A stretch of DNA of 64,000 nucleotides from NCBI RefSeq assembly GCF_032854445.1, contig NC_088296.1:19393485-19457484 (forward strand), in the 5' to 3' direction. Below, piece after piece: positions 43,928 through 55,111 of this stretch. The notes below the pieces were generated by a model. That model did no database searches. It worked only from the letters and a program-made list of their open reading frames with translations, and was not told where the DNA came from. Each line of letters opens with the position of its first letter. Within the stretch, counting starts at the first letter, position 1. The position numbers and the translations under genes are program-made. Source of the stretch: Liolophura sinensis. Taxonomy: Eukaryota; Mollusca; Polyplacophora; Chitonida; Chitonidae.

Positions 43928-45633
43928 TACTTTGTCACCAGCAGATCATTGCCAGGTAGTAGATGAATTCCTTTAAAAGGCAAAGTAGGCCTAATGCCGA
44001 CAGTAACAGGACCCGAAATAATATCTGATGACAAGTAAGCTTTGTGAAGAGGCACAGATTCAAATTCAGCAGAGCTTACACCTCTAATTAATACATTTGA
44101 TCCAGAATATGACTCATCAGAAAAGGGCAAAACATCTTGTAACAATAAAGACTGAGAAGCTCCAGTATCTCTTAACACCCTGATCTTTGTATCACAAGAC
44201 ATGTCACTTTTAAGTGAGACTTTACCTTCACAAATAAATGGCTCAAAAACCTTCATAACATTATCCTTTGAATTCTGTGTACAATCTACTGGTGGAGTCT
44301 TAATATAATCAAATGCATCAACATTGTTCAGTATATCAGACTTTTTAGCAGTAACACACAAACCAGTAGGCTTGGAGCCACCCTCATGTTCTTGCCTTCT
44401 CTTTAAAGCATAACAATTTGATATGACATGGCCTGGCTTCCTACAAAAATTACACGTAACCCTGCTAAACTGTCTATCAGTAAATGTATGGTCAGACCTT
44501 CGTTGAGTAGTGTTGGAATTAACAGGTCTTCTTTGATCACCTAAATTGTCAAAATTTTGAGCCTGTTTCGGTGGGCTTGAATTTGAGTCAAACGAACCGC
44601 TGGAAAAAGATTGAGGCTTTCTAAATGTAGACGACTTTGTCTGAAATGAGATCTTATGTGTAACCGTGTAAGTATCGGCCATAGTGGCTGGTGCTTCTAA
44701 AGTATCAGCCTCTTTGTCTTCAATGAAAGTTCTGACATCATCATTAATACACCTTTTAAAGTCTTCCATCAGAATGATCTGTTTCAACTTTTCATAATCA
44801 TTATCTACGCTTTTAGCATAACACCACCGCTCAAACAATTGTTCCTTCTGCCTAGCAAATTCAATGTAAGTCTGATCTCTTTTCTCAAAATTTCTAAATT
44901 TCTGCCGATAGGCCTCTGGCACAAGCCCGTATCTTTTTAAGATAACATCTTTCACAAAATCAAAATCTGCAGCCTGTTCTGTTGATAACTCTGTGTATAT
45001 ATCCATAGCTTTGCCAGTTAACACACTCTGTAAAAGGGTAGTCCAAAACTTTTTAGGCCACTCTAAATTTTGAGCAATCTTCTCAAACTGTAGAAAATAT
45101 TTATCTACATCAGTTTCACGAAATTGTGGCACCAATTTTATGTTTCTAGCGACGTCAAATTTTGGAGGCATATCAGAAAAACTTAAGCCAGGCCTATCTC
45201 CTTCTAGTTTCCTCTCCTCAATTTCGCTCTGAAGTCTCAATTTCTCCAATTCGAACACTGTTTCATTTTCCCTTTCCTTCAACAATCTTTCTTTTCCATT
45301 TTCACTTTCCATAAACAATCTTTCTTTCTCATTTTCATTTTCCTTAAACAATCTTTCTTTTTCATTTTCTTTTTCTTTCAGTTCTAACTCCTTCAGTCTT
45401 ATTACAATGGAATCGTCGCCCTCAGGCCTGTACCCATCTAATGCACTTTTATCAAACTCCTGTAATTCTACCAAACACTTAGCAATACTAAACTGCGTAT
45501 CTTTCTTGCGTAAGGATCTTTTGATATTAAGATTCAGGTACATGCTTAAAGCATACAAATCATTCTTATTTAACACATCAAAAATATCCTGATCTGGCGC
45601 TTCCATAAACTCGTCGGGCTTAAAATCCGACAT
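43927..45633 (-). CDS. Gypsy Gag-protease polyprotein (568 aa), intact
   Basis: Residues about 83-145 contain repeats of ENEKERLF forming a charged coiled coil. Residues about 170-330 are a Gag capsid-like region with LLQSVLTGKAMDIY and YRQKFRNFEKRDQTYIEFAR. A CCHC zinc knuckle, CNFCRKPGHVISNC, lies around residue 395. The aspartic protease active site is in VLRDTGASQSLL, around residue 489. The C-terminus IHLLPGNDLLVTK ends the protease. The frame is complete and undamaged. It is separated from the integrase ORF by TAATG, so pol would need reinitiation or frameshifting. Confidence 0.9.
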   Translation of the reverse strand: MSDFKPDEFMEAPDQDIFDVLNKNDLYALSMYLNLNIKRSLRKKDTQFSIAKCLVELQEFDKSALDGYRPEGDDSIVIRLKELELKEKENEKERLFKENENEKERLFMESENGKERLLKERENETVFELEKLRLQSEIEERKLEGDRPGLSFSDMPPKFDVARNIKLVPQFRETDVDKYFLQFEKIAQNLEWPKKFWTTLLQSVLTGKAMDIYTELSTEQAADFDFVKDVILKRYGLVPEAYRQKFRNFEKRDQTYIEFARQKEQLFERWCYAKSVDNDYEKLKQIILMEDFKRCINDDVRTFIEDKEADTLEAPATMADTYTVTHKISFQTKSSTFRKPQSFSSGSFDSNSSPPKQAQNFDNLGDQRRPVNSNTTQRRSDHTFTDRQFSRVTCNFCRKPGHVISNCYALKRRQEHEGGSKPTGLCVTAKKSDILNNVDAFDYIKTPPVDCTQNSKDNVMKVFEPFICEGKVSLKSDMSCDTKIRVLRDTGASQSLLLQDVLPFSDESYSGSNVLIRGVSSAEFESVPLHKAYLSSDIISGPVTVGIRPTLPFKGIHLLPGNDLLVTK

Positions 45634-45731
45634 GATGAATAAAATCTGCTGGCAAAAATTACTACAAAGTCAAAGACTAGAAAAATGACACAACTTACAC
45701 AAAATCCTTTCAATTCCAATTCAAATTCAGT

Positions 45732-45748
45732 TCCCGGACAAGCCCCCA
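45732..45748 (-). other. Primer binding site, tRNA-Pro type
   Basis: Minus strand TGGGGGCTTGTCCGGGA, three bases downstream of the 5' LTR. It differs by one base from the tRNA-Pro binding site known from murine gammaretroviruses (TGGGGGCTCGTCCGGGA). Confidence 0.85.
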
Positions 45749-45751
45749 ATT

Positions 45752-46524
45752 TGTTACGAACCAAACTGTCTGTATTATAAAGAGATGGCTTCTTCGAAAT
45801 ACACGACAGTTTAGCCGCACAAAAAAGTAACCAAAACCAGCAGATTTTATTTTACAACAATTTATTAGCTTAACAAGAACAGATAATAAGACTTATACAA
45901 ATACTAAAGTACTTAAGTTTAACAAGAAAGGATAGCATTATCTATACAAATACTAACGAACTTACGGTGTCAAGTCCAAGCGGACGCATATATTCCACAA
46001 TATATATATACCACACAGGCATAAATGCTCAGAGGCAAATTCACAAGAGGGAAAATCCACAGTATAACTGAGTGTATCACGAAATACACACAAAACTCCA
46101 CAGACAAGGTCCGTGTATTAATAAGCACTGTGTATACAAGAGCACAAATTAAACATACAAGTTCAGACTGAACAAGTGCTCGGTGGAGATAGGATATAAT
46201 AAAGCCAGAGGCTATAAAAACACCAAAATTCAGCACAAAAGGCCTACTAAAGTAATACACAGCGAAAGCATCCAAACTCTCAATAATTCACCTTTCTCTC
46301 CGTTCTCTGTTCTCTCCGTTTAACCTGCTTTCATAGGTCTGATATAGCCTGGTGGAATTGTCCAGAATAAGACAATTCCTGAACACTTGACGTAAACAAA
46401 CAGGCACCGAACTGAGCGCATTCTGGAATATTCTAAGGTAGAGGCAGACAGCAGGCGCTGAACTCAGCGTATGTAAACAGTGGCAAGCTAAATTTAGAAA
46501 CTGACGGCATTCGTGCACATAACA
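45752..46524 (-). repeat. 5' LTR of the Gypsy element
   Basis: 773 bp, same length as the 3' LTR and about 98% identical by eye. Followed by ATGT target duplication at 46525-46528. Confidence 0.93.
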
Positions 46525-48341
46525 ATGTTAATTGCGTGAAACATCGAAAATGACGCCATTCCATTGTCATACTAATAGATGCTTTTTCACAAATGGCCTA
46601 CAGGACGCCAGGAGAGAATACGGAATATGTGTGGATCCATACACGAGAAAATGTTCCAAGCAAATTTAAAAACTCCAGTAACAGCGGAGGATTTTCAACG
46701 TTCGATTTACATGTGCGTATTCATTTCACAGTTCATAGGATGACCGTGTCCTGTATATGTTTCGTCTGAAATGCACGAATCGACGATGAAATGTTCATTT
46801 ACTTTGTTCTCTATATGCAGTGTTTCCAAACTAACAAATCATTTCTGATATAAAAAAAAGAAAAAAAAAATCCTCTTGATTGATCAATGCCATGTTGATA
46901 AGGCACATTGGCGCTATTTTTTATCACGCTTAACGCTAATATGTTTATTACATCGTTGACTCATTCGTATAAAGCGATCTTTGACAATGAGGTCAGAGGC
47001 CTAAATCCGACTGTGGCCGACTCACCTTCGGCTTGAAGTCACACTAATTTGTCAGTTTGCATTAAAGGTCGGCAATTTTCTTGAGTGAGCCATTCTTGCT
47101 TCACTTATAATCCTAACCACATCTAAAACAGTCGAAGAGCTTACGAGTACGAGGTTTAACAGCAATTAAGTAGATAAAATGCCGACCTTAGACAGAAAAC
47201 TAGTAAATTTGTCAGTTCTCAGTGTTCCTGTTGTCTTGGACGCAGATGATGATCGTGTGGATGAACTAAAGTTCGTTGAGGATCACGTCGGCATTTTAAG
47301 CCTGACACTCCGGTTTCCTTTCCGCATAAAAGTGAATAACTGTCTTAAAAAAGCTTAAGTGTTGCATTAAACAACAATCAAATTAAATGAACCAATAAAT
47401 CAACAAATAAGTGCGTCGAAATGGGTATTCGTGGTTTTGCACCTCTCGTTCAGCAACGAGATCTGTTATTTCACGCGTAACATGGCAGCACTGTATATGT
47501 ATTCTGTACGGCAGAAAAACACCCCCCTGATATCTCCAAAGTCACATGTGGAAAACGACGTTAAAAATGAAGGTGAAAAACAAACAGACACAAGCCATGG
47601 ACTTCATAGATCCTCTATGGCTGCCTGACCAAGTCGTGAATGGCTTTTTTTCTCGACCTAACCGATGGGCACATCTGCAATGCATGAAGTCGGATGCTCG
47701 AATCTAGGTGTGACTTGTCTGTGCGCGTCTATATGTCAAGGGGTGGACTGTTGATTACACCGCCTCTTATCCACCCAGAATGATGGTTACATGTATATCG
47801 CGCTAACAGCCAGTCAAACACATAAATAAATCAATAAATTAATAAGTAATAAAACAAGATATTGTACTTGATTTTTTTTATTTATCTGTAAATCTGTACA
47901 GAAAATAAATTAGACGTGGGTTTAATGGAGATTACGTGGCTCTGGTATTTATTTCTGCTGGTATTGGTACCCGCCAGGTGGAGCTGAAAATATGTAAACG
48001 TTTTGTTATTTGTTTTATCCTAGGCTTACACAACAGACCACCTTGTACAGCTAGATTATTCAGCCAGGACTAAATGTAATCACACGTTTTTGGGAAATGC
48101 ACTTATTGAAATAATTATTAAAATAAAGATATTTTCATGCTCACTATATACTGGTTTTTGTTTTGGTTATAATGATTGAGCTGCATGTACAATTTGAATG
48201 ATTTTGCAAGCTGTACAGAAATATCTTTATCTAAGGTATAAGTGGCCTTACAGACACTGTATCATATATCAGAATATCACATGATCGGCAATTCAAAGGA
48301 TATCAAGAAAATGGAAAACATGTAATTAGTGAGTTGCTTAC

Positions 48342-51214
48342 GATCTCGACACTGGCAGATGTCACAGTTGTTCTCGTCTCGTACAAACCCATAAGCGCAA
48401 CCCATTCGACACTGTGGCGGGCACACACTAAAATCGTCATTAGGTGCTGGAACAGGGATTTAATGCATTGAAGGGTAGGCCAGAAACAGTTGATATATTT
48501 TGATGGTTTACTTTTTGGGTCTAGAATTACTCAAAACGACTAAAATTTAATGAATGAATGAAAAAAAAAAGAAAAAAAAAACAACCAAAAACCCAAAAAA
48601 CCCCAAAACCCCCCCAAAACCCCCCAAAAAACAAAACACAAACACACACACGCACAGAGAGTACGTGGAAAGATATGACCGAAACCTCCGGTTTTCCCCC
48701 GCCATAAAGCTGGCCTCGGTCGTGTAGGTGAAATGTCCTCGTTTGTGTAAAACGTCAATTGAATAAATAAATAAAATAAATAAATAAATAAGTAAATTAC
48801 GAGAGTGCATTATTCCCAACACAACAAAAGCAACGCTCTCCAACAGCGTGTATGGAAAAGGGATGTCCACAGTTCAAGTACAGTGAAAGAAGCTCTTCCT
48901 GGAATGGAATGAAGCGCTCCCTGTGTGTATAGATAGGAAATGTCAACCATTCAAGTACAACCGAATGAAAGAAGCGCTCCTTGTGTATAGACAGGAAATT
49001 CAAGTACAACCGAAGGAAAGAAGCTCTTTCTGTGTATAGACAGGAAATTACCACAATTCAAGTACAACCGAAGGAAAGAAGCGCTCCCCATGTGAATACA
49101 CAGAAAATGTCCACAATTCATGTACAACCGAAGGAAAGAAGCTCTTCCTGTGTGTATAGTCAGAAAATGTCAACAATTCAAGTACAACCGAAGGAAAGAA
49201 TCTCTTCCTGTTTGTATAGACAGAAAATGTCAACAATTCAAGTACAACCGAAGGAAAGAAGCTCTCCATGTGTGTATAGACAGGAAATGTCAACCATTCA
49301 AGTACAACCACAGGAAAGAAGCTCTTCCTGTGTGCATAGACAGAAAATGTCCACAATTCATGTACAACCGAATGATAGAAGCTCTCCCTGTGTGTATAGA
49401 GAGGAAATGTCAACAATTCAAGTTCAACCCAAGGCAAGAAGCGCTTCCTGTGTGTATACACAGAAAATGTCATAAATTCAAATAAAACCGAAAGAAAGAA
49501 GCGCTTCCTGTGTGTATAGATAGGAAGAAATGCCCATCATTCAAGTACAACAGAAGGAAAGAAGCGGTCCCTGTGTACAGACAGGAAATTCAAGTACAAC
49601 CGCAGGAAAGAAGCTCTTCCAGTGTAAAGGCAGGAAATGTCCTAAATTCAAGTACAACCGAATGAAAGAAGCGCTCCCTGTGTGTATAGACAGGAAATGT
49701 CAACAATTCAAATACACCTGAAGGAAGGAAGACAGGGGATATCAACAATTCAAGTACAACCCAAGAAAAGAAGCGCTACCCGTGTGTATAGACAGGGGAT
49801 GTTCAGAATTCAACTTCAGCCCAATGCAAAAAGCGCCCCCTGTGACTATAGACAGTCAATATCCACAATTCAAGATTAGCCCAAGGGAGGAAGGGTTCCC
49901 TGTTCGCATGGACAGAGAATGTCTATAATTCAGGTTCAACCTAAGGAAAAAGGCATTCCCGGTGCGTATAGACATAAAATGTGCATAATTCAAGTTCAGC
50001 CTAAGGAAAAAGGCATTCATAGATAGCTATTCATATTTGGCTATTTTAGCGACCTGTGTAGGGACAATTTCTCCATAAAGATGTCCACACTACGTCAACT
50101 GCTACGTCCAATACGAAAGTTTTCCCATGTTTGTGTGAGTATGCAATTTTTACAATTAACTTACCTGGACGGCACATACACAGCTCACATCCGTTTTGGT
50201 CGCGCACGTTGCCAGTCGAACACCACATGAAACAAATAGGCGGACACTGTACAGGAGGGCTGGTCGCTTAAACAGAAATCAGAATTGTTATTTACATTGA
50301 CCTATTTTAAATAAACACTCAAACAGCTTGGGTAAACCTGCAAAGTTTTATATTTCATGCCATACAGCAGTAACACTCTTTTGAAATGATGTTTTTTTTT
50401 CAATCTGTCCAGCTGAACAAAAGATAGTTTAGTTTTTTTCATCAATTATCTATTTGTTCTCTCTGCGTTTTACGTCGCGCTCAACAAAATTTCACTTATA
50501 CGACGCCTGTCACAGCGCAGTCTTAATTTGCAGCGATGCAAGTGTGTTAGAAAAGTAAACTATCTCTGGTTTCTGATAATGGTATCCACGGGCATCTCCA
50601 TGGTATTGGTCTCGCCACAACCGACCTGCCGCTGAAGGATGAAGTCACAGACTCGAATCGAATCGGCTTCAGATGTAAATCCAGCTGTTTTTGCTTTGTT
50701 ATGACCTGGTGAAAGACGGTTATGTTGCGATCTGCTTTCCGCCACGGATATTCCTGACCGTCGTGGTACATTTACATGTGACAGGAACTTGGGTATGGAG
50801 TTAACTATGAAAGACCACAGGATACTGAGTAAAAAAGTTGTCACACAACAATATGATAGCTGGCAAATGGTCACACTCAATATCGGTGAAATCCGGTTTC
50901 CTGTCAATTTACCTCATTAAGGGATTTTTTCTAGCTGTTCATGTATACGCAGTGAGGAAATTGCACATTATTTGACGTCTTTGGGCTTTAAATACTCAAA
51001 AACCGGAAAAATAAGTCTGCAAAGTAGAAGAGCTCAGGGATAGACTGGACGACAATCCCATTGAAAAGACATGAACAAAATACAACGAGAAATAAAAAAG
51101 TATGTAATTAGTTGTGTACCGCAATATCAAAATCCTACGAATGAAACCTTTTGGATTGAACCTACCCGCTGTCATAGCGATCAGTACAACGAAAGTGAGC
51201 ATGAGCTTCCACAT
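48342..51214 (-). CDS. Antistasin-like secreted peptide, locus B (three exons visible)
   Basis: Close duplicate of locus A. Exon 1 (51214-51166, 49 nt) encodes MWKLMLTFVVLIAMTAG with a GTAGGT donor. Exon 2 (50266-50165, 102 nt) reads ATSPPVQCPPICFMWC to CELCMCRP. Exon 3 (48446-48342, 105 nt) reads APNDDFSVCPPQC to CDICQCRDR. All frames are open, phases are 1 and six Cys stand in each domain. B keeps the C-x3-C spacing that A lost. Substitutions against A are concentrated between the Cys residues. The product is probably a secreted protease inhibitor with two domains. Intron 2 has the 60-bp minisatellite and intron 1 the family-3 SINE. A further 3' exon is implied but not found. Confidence 0.82.
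48690..48795 (+). mobile_element. SINE family 1 tail fragment, copy 2
   Basis: CGCCATAAAGCTGGCCTCGG, CGTGTAGGTGAAATGTCCTC and (AATA)n; counterpart of 23665-23778. Confidence 0.68.
48855..50010. repeat. 60-bp minisatellite in intron 2 of locus B
   Basis: About 18 copies of the same unit as in locus A, with core ATTCAAGTACAACCGAAGG and AAAGAAGC. Copy number and variant order differ from the array at 23842-25410, so the arrays have changed since the duplication. The 3' edge again turns into TAATTCAAGTTCAGCCTAAG units. Confidence 0.95.
50448..50515 (-). mobile_element. SINE family 1 tail fragment in intron 1 of locus B
   Basis: CTGCGTTTTACGTCGCGCTC and TCACTTATACGACGCC; counterpart of 25850-25920. 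Confidence 0.63.
50585..50790 (+). mobile_element. tRNA-like SINE family 3 in intron 1 of locus B
   Basis: GGTATTGGTCTCGCCACAAC, AGTCACAGACTCGAATCGAA and GGCTTCAGATGTAAATCC. Same position as in loci A and C. Confidence 0.6.
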
Positions 51215-51239
51215 GATGAAGTTCAACGCAGTCGGGCTT

Positions 51240-51290
51240 ATCCAACTCTGAGTAGCACGCTGAAAAATACCGTCACTTTATATTATGTTT
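51240..51290 (-). promoter_or_regulatory. Leader and possible TATA element of locus B
   Basis: Minus strand GCTACTCAGAGTTGGATAAG corresponds to the TCAGTGTTGG leader of A and C. AATATAAAG (near 51275-51285) stands about 30 nt upstream. Confidence 0.45.
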
Positions 51291-51608
51291 ATTGAATCAA
51301 TCTTTGCTATAGCATTAATTATGTTAACATAATTAAATGATAATGTATAATGAGAAAAATGAGTGTGATTAATATTTTGGCATTTAACAGAATGCCATGA
51401 GGTTTGTTTTGTCATTAGTCTGCATTGGACAAGAATTTTAATAACACGGATCTAAATCTGTAAGCTGTTGCGATCATTGTGCAAGCTCAGCATTTCTGAA
51501 ATTTGTACGATATTCATCATTTATTTCTGAATGCTGAGCTTGCACAATTTTTAAATTATTAACCAGGATAAGATCGGTTGGACATTGTTAGAATGCAATT
51601 TATTAACG

Positions 51609-51980
51609 GGTATCTATTAACTATCGAGAGACCATAGCTATATATCAATAGCCGGCGCATAAACTGGACTACAAAGCCTTAATGACAAGCTGATTACATC
51701 GGACGTTTCTAGAGAGAGGGCCGACAAAAATGTATTAACTCTCGACTAAAGACTTTTGCGAAATGCATGCGGTGTCAACAAGATATAGGTTACTGATATA
51801 CTTAAAGTCTCATTACAAAAAATTATTCAATTTACTATGGATAAAAAAGATTACGCTGGATAAAGTTCACCCTTTCGACATTACGCGTTTGCCTTCATCT
51901 TTAGGTTTTCTAGATAATTATCTCATCTACAGATTTTAACATACTTAATTTATACTAAAGCGATTGCATTTTTAAACAAA
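51609..51980. other. No gene seen
   Basis: AT-rich sequence beyond the end of duplication homology; nothing recognised. Confidence 0.4.
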
Positions 51981-51989
51981 GGAAATCTC

Positions 51990-52400
51990 AGTAGAGCCAG
52001 AGGGAAACCACCCCAGGTAATAAACCTGACGGAGCCGTAGAGAAACCACAACGGGTTACGAAATTGACGGAGCTATAGAGAAACCACAACAGGTTACGAA
52101 CATGACAGAGCCATAGAGAAACCACAAGAGGTGGCAAGTCAGAGAGGGTCAGTGGGAAATCATGACACTTCACTAACTTGACAGAGCCACAGAGAAACCA
52201 ACATACGTGACGAACTTGACAGAGCCACAGAGAAACCACAACAGGTGGCAAGTCCAACAGAGCATTGGATAAACCACCACACGTGACGAACTTGACAGAG
52301 CCAGAGAGAAACCACAACAGGTGGCAAGTCCAACAGAACCATGGAAAACCACCACACGTGACAAACTTGACACAGCCAGAGAGCAGCCAGAACATGTGAC
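51990..52400. repeat. About 39-bp tandem repeat
   Basis: Ten or so degenerate units containing CTTGACAGAGCCACAGAGAA, ACCACAACAGGTGGCAAGTC or ACCACCACACGTGACGAA. Two sub-variants alternate, giving a partial higher-order period of about 78-117 bp. Confidence 0.88.
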
Positions 52401-53017
52401 GAAACAACCTTTAAGCCCAAAAGTGATATGAGGCAGACACTTTTTATTTTATCAACGGTGGATTTACTGAAAATACTGTATAATATTACCAACAAAGTAT
52501 ACCTTATATAGAATCATTTACATCAGTAAATTAAGGAAAAATATTTAGATTAGCACAGTGTGATTTAGCATGAGACCAGTAAATTTCAGTTATGAAAAAA
52601 GCAAACGGACGGTGTACTTGATAAGTTAGTACTTTTGTCTAAGTACATGGCGATGTTCCCGACAAACACAGGCGGACAAGGTGGAATGGGAGAATTTTGA
52701 ACCGGATACATGGCTACAGGAAGAAGTAAACTGAGCAATTTTCCCGAATTTCCCCAAATTCGGGAAAATTGCCAAATTCCAGCAGGCCACTTTTTAAAAA
52801 AAATAATTATGACGTCACCCAAGGCAATGGGTTCATGCCGTCTAAACCGAGTTCATGCAGTTAAACTGTGTGTACACCCTTAAGGATAAACGCTAGACGC
52901 TCAACACATCCATATAGGTTTATATAAAAAAAATGGACAAGTGTCGGTGGCGGAAAATGAAAATAAACAGCAGCATGCACTGTTCTGGTCACTTGAGTAT
53001 TCTTGGGAGGGTTACAG
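52401..53017. other. No gene seen
   Basis: AT-rich. A short duplication TTCCCGAATTTCCCC/AAATTCGGGAAAATT near 52740-52770 forms a small palindrome. Nothing else recognised. Confidence 0.4.
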
Positions 53018-53205
53018 CTCGAAACGATGACACGATAGTACGAAACGATGTTAGGATGCTACCATTGTGTCATCGCTTCGTTCCAGCGTACCATCGCTTA
53101 GTGCCATCATACCATCGTTTCGTGCATCGTACCATAGCTTCGCATTATGGTACCAACGTTTCGTGACATTGCCAAGAGATGGTACGATGGTGCGACCGTG
53201 TAATC
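53018..53205. repeat. Quasi-palindromic ACCATCG/CGATGGT-rich block
   Basis: Repeated short motifs ACGATG, TACCATCG and TTTCGTG occur on both strands, so the block can fold back on itself. The origin is unclear; possibly a decayed MITE. Confidence 0.5.
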
Positions 53206-53659
53206 ATGGCCATATCCGGCTTCCATACTTATATGATTTATCTCCAATAAGCCCATGGCAACTATATAGGTCCAACACGACGTAAAACTTCTTTCCAATA
53301 AATAAGCAAATAAATAAATAAATACGATACTGTGGCTATAATTTATTTTATTGTAATCATGGCAATATCTTTATAGAAATCCTTGAGAATTCACAATTCT
53401 CAGAAAATTCACAGAGTATTCTATCTTGTTAACTTCCGTACTTATCTCTGCTGGCTCGGGACACTTCCAGGAGCTGGAAAAAAATCCAAAGTGAAAATTA
53501 TTTGTGCTGATTTGTATTTATTGTAAAACTTGCAATGTTAATGAACCATCTGGCGCAACTCTATTACTCAACTCATTTACTTTTTCACCGAAATTTATGC
53601 AATCACATGTGTTAATACTCTCGAGGGTTTTATATAATGACCATATTCAAAGTGTTAAG

Positions 53660-53893
53660 GGACCTCCGTGGCTGAGTTGGTTGGCGCGCTAGTGCAGCGT
53701 AATGATCCACGAGCCTCTCACCAATGCGGACGCTGTGAGTTCAAGTCCAGATCATGCTGCCTTCCTCTCCGGCCGTAAGTGGGAAGGTCTTTCAGTAACT
53801 TCGTTGGTTTCCTCCCACCATAATGCTGGTCGCCGTCTTACAAGTGAAATATTCTTGAGTACGGCGTAAAACACTAATCAAATAAATAAATAA
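53660..53893 (+). mobile_element. SINE family 1, full length, sense
   Basis: Best sense copy: head GACCTCCGTGGCTGAGTTGG with A box, GTGAGTTCAAGTCCAG B box, CCTCTCCGGCC, TCCCACCATAATGCTGG, GTGAAATATTCTTGAGTACG, GCGTAAAACACTAATCAAAT and (AAAT)n. Confidence 0.93.
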
Positions 53894-54020
53894 GTCAAAG
53901 TTTTAAAGTGACGTCATGTGTACGTTTTTGTACTTATATATTTACGATTGGACAAAGTTACAACGGATCTTATTTATGCATTGTATTCTCCGATATTCTT
54001 CATATTTATTCTGGGGGTCA

Positions 54021-54385
54021 AATACGCAGTTTTCGAATTACGTCATTACGACAACAGAGTGACGTCCTATTGCAAAATGACGTCGCCACTTTACGGCACG
54101 GTAGGGCTAACTGCCTATCTTATAACATAGCACTGGTCGTGTTTAGATCAAAGTACGGGGATAACATCATTAGTTTTGCAATACTGGGAACCCAAATCCA
54201 TCAAAGAACATGATTCAGAAGATCAGTCTAATCCTTTTTAATTAGTACTATATATTCTATATACCACCCCATGTTAAAATTACCAGACTGGTCCTACTGT
54301 GCCGTAAAGCGACGCCGTTATATAACCAAGGGACGTCACTCTGTTGTCGTAACGTCATATCTCGAAACCTGCGAATTATATGCTT
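54021..54385. mobile_element. Foldback/MITE element with about 90-bp inverted arms
   Basis: 54021-54110 pairs with the reverse complement of 54291-54385. Both contain TACGACAACAGAGTGACGTC and TTTACGGCAC. The spacer of about 180 bp has no ORF. Confidence 0.75.
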
Positions 54386-55111
54386 CCAAAGAAAAATGCC
54401 ATTCTGATCAACAGTATCAGAGTGGTGCGTAACGCCCGCCAGAGACTGTCATTTATATAAATACAAATGCTTTGGTTAAATTGGCCCTTGAAGAGAGAAG
54501 TCGCAGGTTCGAATCCACGGCTTGTTAGTTCGATTGCTGTCTTACAGTATGCATGAAAATGTACTTAAAAACGATGAGTTTGATTTAAGAAAAATGAAGA
54601 AGGATATATAGATATATCAAAAATTGTGATTTTTTTTTCATGTTTAATACATATTGCATATTTCTTAATAACCCCTCCATTTTATACGCATTTTTCCAGT
54701 AAGTCCCTATATCTTCCTGTCCCAAAATATGTAATAGTGTACAAAGAAATTTTTAGAAAGTAGAATAATAGAGGAGTTTCGAATTGGAGCTCTTTTGTCG
54801 TCAAAGGTAGAAACAGTTTTACTGTGTCATGTGAATTTTGAAAATGTTATGCAACCTTTTTCACAATGTTCCAGCAGCACAAATGAAACCTTTTTCTCAA
54901 GTTCACAAAAGTTCAGCTTCTCAATTTTCTCAATCTTTTGTGTAGTCTAAATTGCTCTTGATGCAATTTTAAAGAGACGCCCATGTCGTAAAACTGATCC
55001 AAAATAGTTGCCCAACTTTTTGGACAGGTCAGAAGATACAGTTGGACTTTTTTTACCTTATCGATAAAAGAGTTCGAACCCGAAACCCCCCTGTTAGCTG
55101 AAGTGGCTTAC
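54386..55111. other. No gene seen
   Basis: Contains a B-box-like GTCGCAGGTTCGAATCCACG (54501-54520), a family-3 SINE relic. Otherwise AT-rich. Confidence 0.4.

Larger units (their letters stand above)
41030..46524 (-). mobile_element. Ty3/Gypsy LTR retrotransposon with integrase before RNase H; RT deleted
   Basis: Complete LTR-to-LTR insertion of 5,495 bp. Both LTRs are 773 bp, begin TGTTACGA on the + strand and end ATAACA. I count about 15 differences between them (about 2%), so it is fairly young. A 4-bp target duplication ATGT flanks it (41026-41029, 46525-46528), and the empty site exists in copy 1 at about 21602-21612. Order of domains: Gag with zinc knuckle, protease, integrase, a deleted RT region, RNase H. 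Integrase upstream of RT/RNase H is the arrangement known from the Gmr1 group, not classical Ty3/Gypsy. The loss of RT makes it non-autonomous. Confidence 0.92.
27852..51608. repeat. Segmental duplication, copy 2 (contains locus B), split by two insertions
   Basis: Starts AGAAGAGGCGCTTATTG. It is interrupted at 27914 by the Polinton, resumes at 40760 (TCTTTGTTTTGGTTACAATG), is interrupted at 41030 by the Gypsy element and resumes at 46525 (ATGTTAATTGCGTGAAAC). It then follows copy 1 to about 51608. Without the insertions it is about 5.4 kb. Confidence 0.83.
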
